DNA from: Litchfieldia alkalitelluris
Lineage (GTDB): Bacteria > Bacillota > Bacilli > Bacillales > Bacillaceae_L
Assembly (NCBI RefSeq): GCF_002019645.1
Contig: NZ_KV917374.1
Span: 4,228,696-4,292,695 of the forward strand
Length of the DNA stretch: 64,000 bases
Reading direction: 5' to 3'
This document shows, piece by piece, positions 55,626-63,809 of this stretch (position 1 is the first letter of the stretch; each line of letters opens with the position of its first letter). A model generated the notes under the pieces. That model had not been told where the DNA came from. It saw only the letters and a list, made by a program, of their open reading frames with translations, and made no database searches. The translations under genes were made by a program, and so were the position numbers.

Positions 55626-56483
55626 TTAGGCGGCGTCTTTATATAATGTTAAAACAACTATTTCTGGAAGATTAAAAATTCGAAAAGGTATGATGCTATT
55701 TCCAAGCCCTCTATTAACTATCATCGTCGTTTTGTCTAAAGTGTACTTACCAGAAGTGTACTTTGGAAATAATCCTTGATTTGGAGCAACTAACCCACCT
55801 ACAAAAGGAATTCTAACTTGTCCACCGTGAGCATGGCCAGAAAATACAACATCAAATTCATATTGTGAATAAAGTGAAAGCATCTCAGGTCTATGTGATA
55901 AAAGAATTTTAAACGTTCCTTCTTTCTCGATTCCTTCTAGTGATTTCTTGATAGCTTCTTCTATTATTTCTCGTTCTCCTAAACTCTCGCTATGTTGGGT
56001 TGGATCATCAACTCCGGTTAAAAGAATTTTCTCATTTCCGATTTTTATCACATCAGTTGAGTTTCTCATTACGTTTACGCCTATTTCATTTAATTTGTTT
56101 TTCAATGAGGTGAATTTCCCAGACCACCATTCATGATTTCCTTTACAAAATATACTGGTGAAATTTTAACTAATTCTATCATTAATGCCAAACTATCTTT
56201 CTCATTAAACTTATCTGAATCAACTAAATCCCCAGTAAATACTATCAGATTTGGGTTTACTTTCCTCACTTTATTGACCAATTTCTTTTGATTCTTTCCG
56301 AAGGTTTTACTATGTAGGTCTGATAATTACACAATTTTATACTCATTAAAGCTGGATGGTAGTTTTGCCGAGCGAATTGTAGTTTCTGTTTTAACTATAA
56401 AATTGTTTTGAAAATAAAAAAAATGGTAAAGCTAGAATCAAACCAGATATAACTAACAATAATTTTCTCTTTCTTGGTTTCAA
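55626..56483 (-). pseudogene. Metallophosphoesterase (YkuE/YkoQ-like), three lesions
   Basis: A TTG start at 56483 begins LKPRKRKLLLVISGLILALP, then a frameshift is needed before FIVKTETTIRSAKLPSSFNE. YKIV is followed by TAA and LSDLHSKTFGKNQKKLVNKV, where the family has a residue in place of the stop. A further one-base loss occurs before KGNHEWW (near 56152). The last 159 residues form an open frame with SHRPEMLSLYSQYEFDVVFS, GHAHGGQVRIPF and a normal C-terminus. Membrane-anchored phosphoesterases of this group are the intact relatives. Confidence 0.85.
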
Positions 56484-56611
56484 ATTTTCACCACATTTCG
56501 TTTTAAATCTACTAGACCTCTTCTAAGTTTATCACACTTTAATAAAGGTCTCTTGAACGCAAAAAACGACTACTTCATATCAGTAGTCATTTCAGATATT
56601 CCACTTATTTA

Positions 56612-56968
56612 TTATTTTATAAGAGTTAAAATTTGATTATAAGTATCTTGAAAGAGGGAAATATCCGGATCTTCACCTTGTATTTTTGGTATAGCAAAGT
56701 CAGATAAATTAAAGTGGTGCTTCAGTTTAACATCATGTCTAGATAAACAACTTTTGCAACAAGATAGTGGACAACCATCTATAGCAATGATGTCCCTTCC
56801 GGACTTGGCTGTTTTGACAAGTGGTTTCACATCTCCTCCAACTCCCGCAATACATGACATCTCTGCAATATCTTCTCGGTCCATCTTAATTGCAATCATG
56901 TTGGCAGTTTGTGCCGCTGACGAACAACCGGAACATGAATAGACTATTGGCAGATTCTTTCTCTTCAT
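56612..56968 (-). CDS. DGC-domain putative zinc-binding protein
   Basis: The 118-residue protein has the Cys pattern of the DGC family: VYSCSGCSSAAQTANMIAI, then EMSCIAGVGG and AIDGCPLSCCKSCL, the DGC motif being its name-giving element. It probably binds a metal through these Cys; the family is otherwise unknown. It starts MKRKNLPIVY with AAGGGGAG upstream. It is a single gene. Confidence 0.85.
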   Translation of the reverse strand: MKRKNLPIVYSCSGCSSAAQTANMIAIKMDREDIAEMSCIAGVGGDVKPLVKTAKSGRDIIAIDGCPLSCCKSCLSRHDVKLKHHFNLSDFAIPKIQGEDPDISLFQDTYNQILTLIK

Positions 56969-57173
56969 AGTTAAACTCCCCTTTCCCTTTTGATTAAGCT
57001 ATTATTCACTTTACTGTAATTAATTTCTTTTAGTCTGTGAACATTATTACTTTTCAGAAAAGAGTTTTTCATGTTAAATTTCAAGTTAAATTCTTTCAGT
57101 GATAAAACAAAGCGATTATTTTAAACTCTTGATAAGATCTAACTTAAAAATGTAATTTAACTCCAATTATTAA

Positions 57174-57204
57174 TAAAAAAGAGTATCCCATATCGAATAC
57201 TCTT
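57174..57204 (-). terminator. Terminator of the second DUF421 gene
   Basis: AAGAGTAT pairs with ATACTCTT; a TTTTTAT run follows on the reverse strand. Confidence 0.75.
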
Positions 57205-57250
57205 CTTGTACCCTTATTGATTTAACTAACCTAACACAAAGCACTTTAAT

Positions 57251-57847
57251 TCAGTGTAATTGCTTTGTATTAGCTGGTGAATTTTTGTGATTAATTTCAT
57301 CAAATAAATTGGTACCTGAACTAGTAGGTTGTTCTAGAGACTGAACAGATGTAAATCCCATCTGTTGCATAAGCTTTTTAAATTCACCGACAGTTAATGG
57401 TTTTGCTTCAGGCATTAATTCATACCCTAGCTGACCGTTTGGTTCAATGGTAGCTGTCTTAATATCTGACAATTCACTTATACCCTGTTGACGAATCTGC
57501 ATTTCGAGCTTATCTACCGTTAATCTCATTTTTTTTAATGTACTTGTTTTCAACTGCCCATTTTCAATTACTACTTTTGATTTTCCAGTAATAAGTTTTT
57601 CAAGCGTATTGAATTTCATTGTTAGAAACTCTATAACTACTAGAAAAAGTATAAATACCGCTGACCCTGTTATCGTATTAACAATCCCGTGATCTGCTAC
57701 CGGCTGGATAATTATAGAACCAACTGAAATCAAAACAACGGTTGTTGCTATGGTCAACTGCGATACAGATTTCCTCCCAACAAATCGCAAAAATAAGAAA
57801 CCAACTATAACCATTACTGCGGCTTTTAGGATAATATTATAATCCAA
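57251..57847 (-). CDS. DUF421 membrane protein, second copy
   Basis: The 198-residue protein has three N-terminal helices (AAVMVIVGFLFLRFVGRKSV, SQLTIATTVVLISVGSIIIQ and a third) and a DUF421 soluble domain (LITGKSKVVIENGQLKTSTL, ATIEPNGQLGYELMPEAKPL). It is more diverged and shorter than the copy at 52343, which has FDF where this has IAT. A C-terminal Ser/Thr/Asn-rich tail follows. Function unknown. Confidence 0.82.
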   Translation of the reverse strand: MDYNIILKAAVMVIVGFLFLRFVGRKSVSQLTIATTVVLISVGSIIIQPVADHGIVNTITGSAVFILFLVVIEFLTMKFNTLEKLITGKSKVVIENGQLKTSTLKKMRLTVDKLEMQIRQQGISELSDIKTATIEPNGQLGYELMPEAKPLTVGEFKKLMQQMGFTSVQSLEQPTSSGTNLFDEINHKNSPANTKQLH

Positions 57848-58004
57848 AGAAAATCCTCCCTTTTAAAACTTATATAGCTATTATTAGGGAACCTTCTCCG
57901 TTTATTCATTAATCCTCCGGGTAAATTAAAAAGTCAACCTACAAACATTTACTATAACTACAGCTACAGCCTTTATCGAATTATTCATTCCTTATCAGAA
58001 TGCC

Positions 58005-58142
58005 TTAACACACTTCTTCTACTTGTTCTCCACACTGAAAGCATCGGAGTATTCCGTTTGAACTTATGATTCCATTTAGAAAGCCATCCAAACAGTAGAT
58101 TTGTTTCCCACATCTTTGGCAATTCCCTATCTCTTCTTTCAT
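58005..58142 (-). CDS. Small double-CxxC protein, 45 aa
   Basis: A short frame encodes MKEEIGNCQRCGKQIYCLDG, then FLNGIISSNGILRCFQCGEQ and VEEVC. The CxxC...CxxC pattern (CQRC and CFQC) fits a zinc ribbon. AGGAAGGGAG lies 6 nt before the ATG. It is unrecognised but well formed, and lies between the DUF421 gene and scdA. Confidence 0.7.
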   Translation of the reverse strand: MKEEIGNCQRCGKQIYCLDGFLNGIISSNGILRCFQCGEQVEEVC

Positions 58143-58323
58143 TATTTACTCCCTTCCTAAATCTAAATTAACGGAACAAATAGAATCTGGGAAAAGCAAT
58201 CAAGTCTAAATAAAAAATTGATTGCCCCCCACTTCAAGTGGTGATAAAAAAATAATATATTTTTAATATATATTTATTTGATGTACTTTAGAATTTTAAT
58301 ATGATGAGATTAACAGGTCATAA

Positions 58324-58337
58324 GTGATGTACATCAC
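58324..58337. promoter_or_regulatory. Fnr/Crp-type palindrome upstream of scdA
   Basis: GTGATGTACATCAC is a perfect 14-bp inverted repeat, centred about 80 nt before the scdA ATG. It is close to the Bacillus Fnr form TGTGA-N6-TCACA. The same site with one base changed lies upstream of the hemerythrin gene at 61796. Confidence 0.75.
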
Positions 58338-58410
58338 CACAAACTCTTTCTGCCATTGGTATTCTAACATTAGAAATAAAATAAAATCTTACTTATTGGA
58401 GGAATACACA

Positions 58411-59118
58411 ATGGAACATACATTTAATGAGACTTCGGTTATCGGAGATATTGTTACAAAATTCCCGAAGGCTGGTGACTTTTTTAAGACGTATCGTATT
58501 GACTTTTGTTGTGGTGGAAATAGACCACTAATAGATGCAATAAATGAAAGAAATTTATCATCAGAAGATGTATTATCAAAGTTAAATCTTTTATACCAAG
58601 AGACTAAAGCATTAAATGAAGCTCGAATTTCATGGGAATCTGCATCGAATGTTGAGTTAATTGATTTTATCATTCATAAACATCATCGCTTTCTAAATGA
58701 AGAATTACCACAGCTTAGCCCTTATGTTACGAAAGTTTTACGTGTTCACGGAGCTGCTCAACCACATTTAGCAAAAATACACCGATTATTTCACGAATTA
58801 AAGACCGAGCTAGAACAACATCTCATTAAAGAAGAAACCGAAGATTTCCCTTTAATTCTTGCTCTTGACGAAAACCCAACAGATGAAAACTATGCAAAGT
58901 TACAGGCGGTGGTTAATGAGTTGGAAAATGAGCATAGTCACGCTGGAAATATTCTTAAAGAACTTCGTGAAGTTACTAATGATTTTACACCACCACTTGG
59001 AGCATGTGGTACTTACCGTCTAGTTTATCAACGTCTTGAAGCTCTTGAAGCTGATTTATTTGATCACATTCATTTAGAAAACAATATCCTATTCCGCCGG
59101 GCTGCTCAATCAGCTTGA
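58411..59118 (+). CDS. scdA: Iron-sulfur cluster repair di-iron protein (ScdA/YtfE/RIC)
   Basis: The 235-residue protein has the N-terminal ScdA domain with the signature YRIDFCCGGNRPL (Cys about 33-34) and a C-terminal hemerythrin-like domain whose His and Glu ligands lie in IIHKHHRFL, HEL, EQHLIKEETEDFPL, ENEHSHAG and DHIHLENNILF. RIC proteins repair Fe-S centres after nitric oxide or peroxide stress. GGAGG lies 8 nt before the ATG at 58411; the frame extends upstream but that part spans the palindrome. A terminator follows. The upstream Fnr-like site suggests oxygen or NO control. Confidence 0.93.
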   Translation: MEHTFNETSVIGDIVTKFPKAGDFFKTYRIDFCCGGNRPLIDAINERNLSSEDVLSKLNLLYQETKALNEARISWESASNVELIDFIIHKHHRFLNEELPQLSPYVTKVLRVHGAAQPHLAKIHRLFHELKTELEQHLIKEETEDFPLILALDENPTDENYAKLQAVVNELENEHSHAGNILKELREVTNDFTPPLGACGTYRLVYQRLEALEADLFDHIHLENNILFRRAAQSA

Positions 59119-59133
59119 TTGCGTTAAAAGTAC

Positions 59134-59167
59134 AAAAAGCGTAGATTCCTTTAGAATCACGCTTTTT
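59134..59167 (+). terminator. Terminator of scdA
   Basis: AAAAGCGTAGATTC pairs with GAATCACGCTTTT, with one mismatch, and a T-run ends the stem. Confidence 0.8.
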
Positions 59168-59169
59168 CA

Positions 59170-59436
59170 CTTGTTTCTTTGAGGATGGAAAAATGAGTAT
59201 CGTTTCTTCGTCACATGGGGGTTCATAGAAGCTCTGAAGCTCTTTACTGTCATTAAAATAAAGCTGTCAGGGCTATGGTCTTATTCGGGCAACTTCGAGG
59301 CCCTGGAAACAAAAACCGTCTGAACCTCTTGCCACTTCGACAACTTTAACCACTAGTGATCACAAGTTGTACAAACCCCACACCACTTCATTCAAACAGA
59401 TGACAGTCGAGCCACACCTCATAACAAGATAGCTAT
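59170..59436. other. Unexplained stretch with base composition unlike its surroundings
   Basis: The stretch is visibly less AT-rich than neighbouring gaps and holds no intact frame or known motif. Pieces such as GGGCAACTTCGAGGCCCTGG and GTCTGAACCTCTTGCC look like a decayed structured element or part of a repeat family whose other copies are outside this window. Confidence 0.4.
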
Positions 59437-59992
59437 TCATTCATACTGTGACGAATCCACAAAAAATCTATAAATCAAGTAAAAAAACAATGTAATAGCC
59501 ATCGTTATATATCCCCAACCTAAAGTTACCTGCTCAGCCAGGAGGTAATTATTACATAGCTGAACTGGTGACATGGTGTACAGCAAACCTAATCCAATAA
59601 ATGCTAGGATAAAAACAACAACTAATGCAGTCTTTCCCCACTCTTTTAATTTTTCCCAGCTATCTCTTAAAGGAATTCCAGCTAGAAAAGGTAAACTAAT
59701 AAACTTAAAAATTTCTACGATTGAACTAGTTAAGGCATCATCCATCGCCCTTGGAATCATCCAATAAATTAATAACAACAAATAACAAAATACCTGGTAC
59801 GCCATTCCCATTCCACTTCTCAAAAAAACGGGGAAATTTTTCAATAAAAAAAGGTGCCATTAAAAACCCTGAAATCATCAAAAATGGCATTTGCATATGC
59901 ATATGAAAAATCATGATTGATTCTAATAGATGAATAGCAGGAGGGGTCGCTAATCCAACAAGAACGAATAAGCCAACATAAAATTGTTTCAT
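59437..59992 (-). pseudogene. CtaG/DUF1404-like membrane protein, one frameshift
   Basis: The ATG at 59992 (GAGGAG upstream) begins MKQFYVGLFVLVGLATPPAI and reads through HMHMQMPFLMISGFLM to about VVIN; the rest (IYWMIPRAMDDALTSSIVEI and three further helices to SSQYE) is in another frame. The break is near 59758. About 185 residues with five to six helices resemble DUF1404 / CtaG-like assembly factors, which serve copper insertion into oxidases; this assignment is tentative. The gene follows the SCO gene with only 2 nt between them. Confidence 0.6.
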
Positions 59993-59994
59993 AA

Positions 59995-60697
59995 CTATTT
60001 CTCCTCTTCCTTATCCAGAATATCAATCACTTTATAGGCCGAATCTTCTACGTTGGTATAATCCATCACATCGATTAACGTTCCTTTTGTATCCAACAAA
60101 TAAAAGGCAGAGTTATGAGCAAAATTGCCATACTCATCTGGAATCACGATCACTCCAAATCTCTCAAGTAATGAATTTAGTTCTTCCTGATTAGGTATTC
60201 TGGCCATTCTCCATGTTTCACCATCACTATGAAAAAGGTCTTTATATTGGTCTAGCCTTTCTGGAGTATCTTGCTTTGGGTCAAAGCTGATACTTAAAAA
60301 TACGATGTCTTCTCCCATATACTGACTCGGTATCAACTCATAGACTTTCGACATATTTACCTCTAAATCAATACAAACGGTTGTACACATAGAGTAAAAA
60401 AAAGTAATGAATACATGTTTCCCCTCAAATTCAGATATTGTGTAATTTCTTCCTTCACTATCCTCTAACATCACTTCAGGAAATGTTGGATTTTCTTTTA
60501 CTAGTTCGTTAACTCTAGCTGTTTCGGCTGTAAAAGAAGTGAAGCCGTCAGTCCCAATAAAAAACAAACTCACTCCAAAAATGATAACTAGAACAGATGA
60601 AAGTGTATTATAACTTCTCATTTGACACTGAAAATAAGGTTCCTTTGTTTGATTCAACCAAATCCTCGTTATCATCTGTATTTTTTTGGTTAGCCAT
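59995..60697 (-). CDS. SCO1/SenC-type copper chaperone, N-terminal frameshift
   Basis: An ATG at 60697 with GGGAGGGTG upstream opens MANQKNTDDNEDLVESNKGT and stops after SNEKL; the family sequence goes on in another frame from about 60612: NTLSSVLVIIFGVSLFFIGT (membrane anchor), then the thioredoxin-like SCO domain with the copper ligands in YSMCTTVCIDL (CxxxC) and FAHNSAFYLLD (His). A one-base change near 60612 explains the break. SCO proteins load copper into CuA centres; the neighbouring gene encodes a CuA-type lipoprotein. An internal ATG could give a nearly complete protein. Confidence 0.82.
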
Positions 60698-60761
60698 GAA
60701 ACACCCTCCCTATTTAGTAAGATGAATGATCCCCTTCTATTACTCTGTAACATTACTTTTA

Positions 60762-61121
60762 TTAACTTACTACTAATTTCGCCGTCATTTCGGCATGCCC
60801 ACCACCACAAGGGATAGAACAACGAATGATATATTCTCCTGCTTCAAGATTTACAGTTGCTTTTCCATCTCCATCTATTTTCACATCAGTACCATCGATC
60901 ATAATTCCGTGATAACCTTCAACATTTTTCAGTTCGATCGTAATATCTCCAGCTGCAGCTGTATATTCATCACTATTGAAATCCCAGTTAGATGCTTCTA
61001 AAGAAATAAGTTGTGTGCTTTTATTATTCTCACTGCTAGCAACATCTTCAGTATTTCCTCCGCATGCTCCTAATATTGAAACGAAAAGGATAACCAACCC
61101 AAATAACAAAACTCTTTTCAT
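60762..61121 (-). CDS. Small lipoprotein with a CuA-type cupredoxin site
   Basis: The 119-residue precursor has a lipoprotein signal MKRVLLFGLVILFVSILGAC (Cys20) and a single cupredoxin domain. The copper ligands follow the CuA scheme of cytochrome oxidase subunit II: His71 in GYHG, then C101-x3-C105-x3-H109-x2-M112 in CSIPCGGGHAEM. It has no transmembrane hairpin, so it is a free CuA lipoprotein of about 95 mature residues, an electron carrier or a donor to a terminal reductase. The adjacent SCO gene is the expected metal-loading partner. AAAGGAG precedes the ATG. Confidence 0.88.
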   Translation of the reverse strand: MKRVLLFGLVILFVSILGACGGNTEDVASSENNKSTQLISLEASNWDFNSDEYTAAAGDITIELKNVEGYHGIMIDGTDVKIDGDGKATVNLEAGEYIIRCSIPCGGGHAEMTAKLVVS

Positions 61122-61140
61122 TTTGCATTCTCCTTTAAAA

Positions 61141-61164
61141 AATGTATTTGTATTTGTATTTGTT
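61141..61164. repeat. Short tandem repeat TTTGTA between hemerythrin and CuA genes
   Basis: Three copies of the hexamer TTTGTA/ATTTGT lie between the two genes. The length could affect spacing to the CuA gene ribosome site. Confidence 0.5.
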
Positions 61165-61183
61165 ATTAAAGAGGGCTGAAAGA

Positions 61184-61726
61184 CTAAATTGATTTCTCCA
61201 ATTTTTCTTGTAACACCGCTTTTTCTTCCTCTGATAACATCCTTTCAGCTAACGGAAATAGGACATTTTCTTCTTTCATAAAATGCTCTCTTAAAATCAG
61301 AATCGCTTCGGTAATGTTGAGTGTGATATCACTAAACTCATTCTCAACTAAAGATTCGACTTTTTCTGTGCCTTGTAAAAACAACTTAAGATGCTTCTTT
61401 GCTTGATCATGTTCAAATTCCATGACTGCAATTGGCCCAGTTTCGCGACCAATATAATTTGCGACGAGAGGAAATAGTACACCTTCCTCATCCTCGATGT
61501 CAGAATGAGGATCCAAATGATTAACAAAATCAACCACAACTTCTCGTAATGCTATAAGCTCAGCCTTCATTGGAGTTGAGTTTTCGAGAATATTTGTGGC
61601 CTCTTCATAAAGATGATCCATCTGTTTTCTTAACGGGATATGTTCATTCTTTAGTAGTTGTAAAGGCAATGATAATGTTTGTTCCTCGTTTGACATCATC
61701 CCACATGACCTAGGTTGAAATTCCAT
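61184..61726 (-). CDS. Hemerythrin-domain protein
   Basis: The 180-residue protein is a single HHE four-helix bundle: His in LLKNEHIPLRKQMDHL, DPHSDIEDEEGVLFPLVANY with His and Glu, EFEHDQAKKHL, and REHFMKEENVLFPLAERMLS with His and Glu. It should bind a di-iron centre for oxygen or NO sensing or storage. Its ATG follows GGGGAG. A palindrome matching the scdA one lies 70 nt upstream. It reads toward the CuA lipoprotein and SCO genes with a 62-nt gap, so one transcript for all four is plausible. Confidence 0.9.
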   Translation of the reverse strand: MEFQPRSCGMMSNEEQTLSLPLQLLKNEHIPLRKQMDHLYEEATNILENSTPMKAELIALREVVVDFVNHLDPHSDIEDEEGVLFPLVANYIGRETGPIAVMEFEHDQAKKHLKLFLQGTEKVESLVENEFSDITLNITEAILILREHFMKEENVLFPLAERMLSEEEKAVLQEKLEKSI

Positions 61727-61795
61727 CGTTTTTTCTCCCCTTTATTCAAGATTGTTTTTCCATCTTTAACCTATCAGAATTGAAAACTTGGAAAA

Positions 61796-61809
61796 GTGAT
61801 GCACATCAC
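61796..61809. promoter_or_regulatory. Fnr/Crp-type palindrome upstream of the hemerythrin gene
   Basis: GTGATGCACATCAC differs at one base from the perfect palindrome upstream of scdA and is placed about the same distance (70 nt) before its start codon. Confidence 0.75.
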
Positions 61810-62204
61810 GTCTTTATAATCTTCAAAGCTCTTTTGCAAATTTCATATTAAATGATTGTGATTTCAATACATTTAGAACCCGTTAAAACCCTTATTATTA
61901 TTGGTTTTATTTGTTAGATAACCTTTTGAATTCTTTTCGAAAATAGAAAAATGAACAAACTGTGACAATTAGTCCAAGAAAAACCTCTACTTGGCTAACG
62001 TTGTAATCTTAAGTTTACATGTCCACTAGAAAAACAAATTAGTAAAACAACAAAGACACACTGTTCCTAACTATTAATACATGTTATTTTTACAATTCAA
62101 AAAATTTTATTATGAAAATAGAACATAAGAAGGATATGGTTGTGACCGTATTCTCATTGATCTAGCACATGTAATGTAAGAAAAACCTTTGAAAAATATG
62201 AACG
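61810..62204. other. AT-rich intergenic DNA
   Basis: Between the palindrome and the MATE terminator no coding or structural element is supported. Confidence 0.45.
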
Positions 62205-62238
62205 AGAAAAAACCCCGAATGAGTTCAATTCGAGGTTT
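62205..62238 (-). terminator. Hairpin terminator downstream of the MATE gene
   Basis: AACCCCGAAT and ATTCGAGGTT pair with one mismatch; TTTTTCTCG follows on the reverse strand. Confidence 0.65.
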
Positions 62239-62377
62239 AAGTGTTTGATTTTGGGTTATAGTTTAAATCTAGTAATCATAAAAAGTGCTGTTTAAAGGTT
62301 ACGGGTGAAGGGATTAGAGAAGCTGTCGGCAACCATTAAGTGGTTCAAATAAACTTTAATTGACTTTAAGCCAAAGC

Positions 62378-63757
62378 TTACTTTTCCTCTGCAAATAACT
62401 CCCTCTCTCTCCACTTCCCCCATCTAAAGTAAGCAAACGCAAACATACTGCTAATAATAAAACTTACCCCCATTCCAATCGCAATCCCATTTTGTCCAAA
62501 TAGATTTGAACTTATATGCGTTAATGGATAACGAAGTAACCAAAAAGAAAGAATATTGAGAACTAACACCTGGTACATCGCTCCAGATGCCCTTACAATT
62601 CCATTCAAAATAAAGTTAAGACCAATAAACGGATAGAAAAAAGCAATAATCCGCAAATAATTTGTACCAAAGACGACTGTTTCTTTTTCCTGAACAAATA
62701 ATCTGGTTAGATGCTCAGCAAAGACAAACACAAGAGCTGCAATTACTAACATAATCACTAAATTATAAATAGCACCTGAAATTGCAATTTCACGAACTCG
62801 ATCCCAGCGTTTAGCACCAATATTTTGTCCTGCCATACTGTTCACCGCAGTGCCTAAGGCTAAAGCTGGTAAGGTGATTAAACTATCAATTCTCTGTGCC
62901 GCACCAAATCCAGCAACAACTGGTCCACCAAATGAATTAACAACGGTCATGATCGCTGTGACTCCAGCAAAAATCACTGTCATTTGAAGTCCAGACGGGA
63001 TACCCAGTTTAAGAATCAACATCACTTCTTCCCTTTTTGGAAGAGAAGGTTTTGTAAATGGGACTATTTGTTTCTGAAAAGTATAAACAACTCCCATCAA
63101 GAAAGCCGTACCTTGGGATAAAACCGTGGCATATGCAGCCCCATTTATGCCCCATTTAAAGACTGAGATGAACAACGGATCTAACACCGTGTTTAACAGG
63201 GCTGCTACCATAACAAACTTCAATGGTGTTTTACTATCGCCAACAGCTCTTAAAACAGTACCAATAAAGTTGTAGCCAAGTAAAAATAGGATTCCTAGAA
63301 AATTAATTTGCAAGTATGTCTTCGCTTCTGAAAGCATTTCATCAGGGGTATTTAGAAATTCCAAAATAGGTCCAGAAAAAAGAAAGCCTGCGCTTCCGAT
63401 TAAAACAGCTAAACTAGTCAGTAACACCACAAAGGCATTTAGGTATGCTTTAAGACCTTCATCATTTTCCCTTCCTCTTTGCTGAGACAAGATTGTTAAT
63501 GTTGCATTATTTATTCCAATAATGAAGGATAGAACAGTCACAACAACAGTAGAGGAAATCGTGGTTGCCCCGAGTGCATTAGTTCCTAATAAGTTCCCAA
63601 CCCACAAACTATCAATAAATTGATAGGATACTTGTAAAAGATTTGTTAGCATAATTGGTCCAGAAAACATGATTAACTGTTTACTAATTTGACCATCTGT
63701 AAAATCATATTGTTTCGGCAAACTGGAACACTTCCTTTGGCCTTTTAACATTTCCAT
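62378..63757 (-). CDS. MATE-family multidrug efflux transporter
   Basis: The 459-residue protein has 12 helices in two homologous halves with the MATE/NorM features LIMFSGPIMLTNLLQVSYQF, ATTISSTVVVTVLSFIIGIN, and GAAQRIDSLITLPALALGTA, plus GQNIGAKRWDR. It should exchange cations for drugs or metabolites. The start is uncertain: no strong ribosome site precedes the ATG at 63757, and another in-frame ATG lies two codons on. No operon partner is seen. Confidence 0.88.
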   Translation of the reverse strand: MEMLKGQRKCSSLPKQYDFTDGQISKQLIMFSGPIMLTNLLQVSYQFIDSLWVGNLLGTNALGATTISSTVVVTVLSFIIGINNATLTILSQQRGRENDEGLKAYLNAFVVLLTSLAVLIGSAGFLFSGPILEFLNTPDEMLSEAKTYLQINFLGILFLLGYNFIGTVLRAVGDSKTPLKFVMVAALLNTVLDPLFISVFKWGINGAAYATVLSQGTAFLMGVVYTFQKQIVPFTKPSLPKREEVMLILKLGIPSGLQMTVIFAGVTAIMTVVNSFGGPVVAGFGAAQRIDSLITLPALALGTAVNSMAGQNIGAKRWDRVREIAISGAIYNLVIMLVIAALVFVFAEHLTRLFVQEKETVVFGTNYLRIIAFFYPFIGLNFILNGIVRASGAMYQVLVLNILSFWLLRYPLTHISSNLFGQNGIAIGMGVSFIISSMFAFAYFRWGKWRERELFAEEK

Positions 63758-63809
63758 ATTTTATAACACAGAGATAACCGATTCAAGGCATTCGCTCAGT
63801 AGACTTTCT

